From UBA1672 sp964352375 (GTDB lineage Bacteria > Pseudomonadota > Alphaproteobacteria > Micavibrionales > Micavibrionaceae), in NCBI GenBank assembly GCA_964352375.1, contig CAYGSA010000085.1:1-7320 (forward strand): 7,320 nt of DNA, written 5' to 3'. The notes under the pieces are model-generated. The model was not told where the DNA came from. It saw only the letters and a program-made list of their open reading frames with translations, and made no database searches. Position numbers and translations under genes: made by a program. This document shows positions 6,581 through 7,320 of the stretch, in pieces; within the stretch, counting starts at the first letter, position 1; every line of letters starts with the position of its first letter.

Positions 6581-6975
6581 GCCGTTTGTAAGGCTTTTAG
6601 TTTGCTGATTTCTTTTGCGATTACGTTTTTCATATGGTGAAGCAGTGTTTGTGAAAACTCTTCACTGATGTCTTCGCGTTGCGATAGATGCGTGGTTAAT
6701 TGGTTTGCACGTAATTTTAAAGCATCTTGGCCTTCTATGGGGTGTCTTTTGAATCGCTCGGAGTCTTTTTTTATCGGTTGAATTGCCCAGTGCGCAAAAA
6801 TAAAAAGGGCATCGTTATGACGGTGTTTTCCAAGAAAGCATGCCACGTTAAAGTTGATGATGCTCATGCCGCGGACGTTGTTTTCTGCATTCAGGATTGC
6901 GTTTGCACGCATTTGTTCAAAGGCAGTTTTTATTGTTGTGCCCTTGAAGTCTTCTGGTTTTAAGGAGGGTGACAT
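6577..6975 (-). CDS. Hypothetical protein convergent with sucA
   Basis: The product has 132 residues, with no signal peptide or clear membrane segment. The ATG at 6975-6973 has GGA at 6987-6985, 9 bases upstream. The sequence looks helical: residues 14-40 (TIKTAFEQMRANAILNAENN and on), a hydrophobic aromatic stretch around 55-67 (DALFIFAHWAIQP), and a charged C-terminal helix (about 103-130) with LLHHMKNVIAKEI. It has several His residues (51, 53, 62, 78, 96, 113, 114) but no recognisable metal or catalytic motif. Its stop codon overlaps the sucA stop by 4 bases, tail to tail, so no room remains for a separate terminator. I do not recognise a family. The competing plus-strand frames here are shorter and lack good starts. 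Confidence 0.7.
   Translation of the reverse strand: MSPSLKPEDFKGTTIKTAFEQMRANAILNAENNVRGMSIINFNVACFLGKHRHNDALFIFAHWAIQPIKKDSERFKRHPIEGQDALKLRANQLTTHLSQREDISEEFSQTLLHHMKNVIAKEISKLKALQTA
6579..6600 (+). terminator. Weak hairpin at the end of sucA
   Basis: AAGCC (6579-6583) can pair with GGCTT (6592-6596) around an 8-base loop, followed by TTAG. The stem is only 5 pairs and the T run is short, so this is at best a poor intrinsic terminator; it lies inside the coding end of the convergent gene. Confidence 0.25.
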
Positions 6976-7005
6976 TTCTGGTTATCCATTTTTTTTATTG
7001 GATGT

Positions 7006-7035
7006 ACCATACTTTAATTCTGTATTGAAATGCAA
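7006..7035 (-). promoter_or_regulatory. Weak candidate promoter for the minus-strand hypothetical gene
   Basis: Reading the minus strand, TTGCAT (7035-7030) and TATGGT (7011-7006) are 18 bases apart. The -10 hexamer is the same as that proposed at 2460-2465. Transcription would begin near 7000, about 24 bases before the ATG at 6975. Confidence 0.22.
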
Positions 7036-7204
7036 GTTTTATGTGATTTTTCCTTTTGTTTGATGTGAGGTTATTTTGGATATCAGTATGGTTGCGGGCT
7101 TGAAGTGCCACTCTCTTGGTCAAAAAGTGTTTCCTCTGATTCTTCCTCTTCCGTTTTCCTAAGATCTATGACATCAATTTTCTTTCAGTATTCCATGGAC
7201 GTAA

Positions 7205-7318
7205 TCAAGGCGTTGATCGTAGATTTTCCAGTTTGATCGTTTTGTACTGAAAACGATGATATTCCCTAGGCTCAGGACTCATTAAATCCACCATAATACA
7301 ATTGCTGCGATTTTTATT
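7205..7318 (-). CDS. Possible 3' end of a minus-strand gene entering from the right edge
   Basis: This minus-strand frame is open from the window edge (7318) to a TGA at 7207-7205, about 37 codons. It could be the tail of a gene to the right, or a small gene starting at ATG 7294 or at ATG 7282 (GGTGGA is 4 bases before the latter). In the frame one base over, a short hydrophobic run ends at TAA 7284-7282, overlapping the second ATG as TAATG, so a coupled junction is also possible. No family is recognised and the evidence is thin. Confidence 0.18.
   Translation of the reverse strand, partial: NKNRSNCIMVDLMSPEPREYHRFQYKTIKLENLRSTP
7213..7257. repeat. Direct repeat and short hairpin
   Basis: TTGATCGT occurs at 7213-7220 and again at 7233-7240, exactly 20 bases apart. 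The second copy overlaps a perfect inverted repeat, ATCGTTTT (7236-7243) and AAAACGAT (7250-7257), with a 6-base loop and no T run behind it. It could be a binding site or chance. Confidence 0.35.
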
Positions 7319-7320
7319 GC

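Larger units (their letters stand above)
6976..7320. other. Mostly non-coding right end of the window
   Basis: No convincing complete gene is seen here. The stretch is more AT-rich than the genes. It contains a candidate promoter for the minus-strand gene, a repeat and hairpin near 7213-7257, and a short open frame entering from the right edge. Several minus-strand frames are protein-like but broken by stops. No tRNA, mobile-element end or CRISPR repeat is visible. Confidence 0.6.

Noticed and set aside
6854..7063. A plus-strand frame after sucA, with a strong AAGGAGGG sequence nearby (6962-6969)
   Set aside because: The Shine-Dalgarno-like sequence has no start codon at a suitable distance and is the complement of codons near the start of the minus-strand gene. 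The frame has no conserved features.
7089..7162. Short plus-strand frame starting at ATG 7089
   Set aside because: About 24 codons with no clear ribosome-binding site or recognisable product; too little to call.
1..7320. A defence system, mobile element or CRISPR array
   Set aside because: No transposase, integrase, nuclease, helicase or toxin-antitoxin motif, no regularly spaced repeats and no terminal inverted repeats were seen. The accessory genes have codon use similar to the suc genes.

Overview
The window is a piece of a TCA-cycle operon region from a bacterium, most likely an alphaproteobacterium. Three genes are recognised with confidence: the 3' half of sucC, complete sucD and complete sucA. 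The order sucC-sucD-sucA on one strand is the alphaproteobacterial arrangement. The genes are only moderately GC-rich and favour codons ending in T, so a lower-GC alphaproteobacterial lineage (for example Micavibrio-like or a relative) is my inference; nothing here fixes the genus.

Layout, left to right. Positions 1-548 hold the C-terminal CoA-ligase domain of succinyl-CoA synthetase beta (sucC). Positions 572-886 hold a small lipoprotein gene wedged between sucC and sucD. Positions 902-1777 are sucD, followed by a strong, probably bidirectional terminator (about 1804-1860). A minus-strand gene for a probable exported protein (about 1850-2365) converges on sucD and has no ordinary start codon at the expected place. 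A divergent control region (2366-2499) with a 16-base palindrome leads into two tandem plus-strand genes, 2500-3060 and 3072-3602, which encode paralogous proteins of no recognised function. sucA (E1 of 2-oxoglutarate dehydrogenase) occupies 3677-6580. A minus-strand hypothetical gene (6577-6975) overlaps the end of sucA tail to tail. The last 345 bases are mostly non-coding, with a possible 3' end of a minus-strand gene entering from the right.

Together, SucA (with E2 and E3 encoded elsewhere) makes succinyl-CoA from 2-oxoglutarate, and SucCD converts it to succinate with substrate-level phosphorylation. The unusual part is the accessory material: a lipoprotein splits sucC from sucD, an exported-protein gene plus a paralog pair split sucD from sucA, and sucB does not follow sucA. 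No mobile element, CRISPR array, tRNA or rRNA is visible. The most promising undescribed item is the tandem paralog family at 2500-3602; I found no evidence that it forms a defence system.
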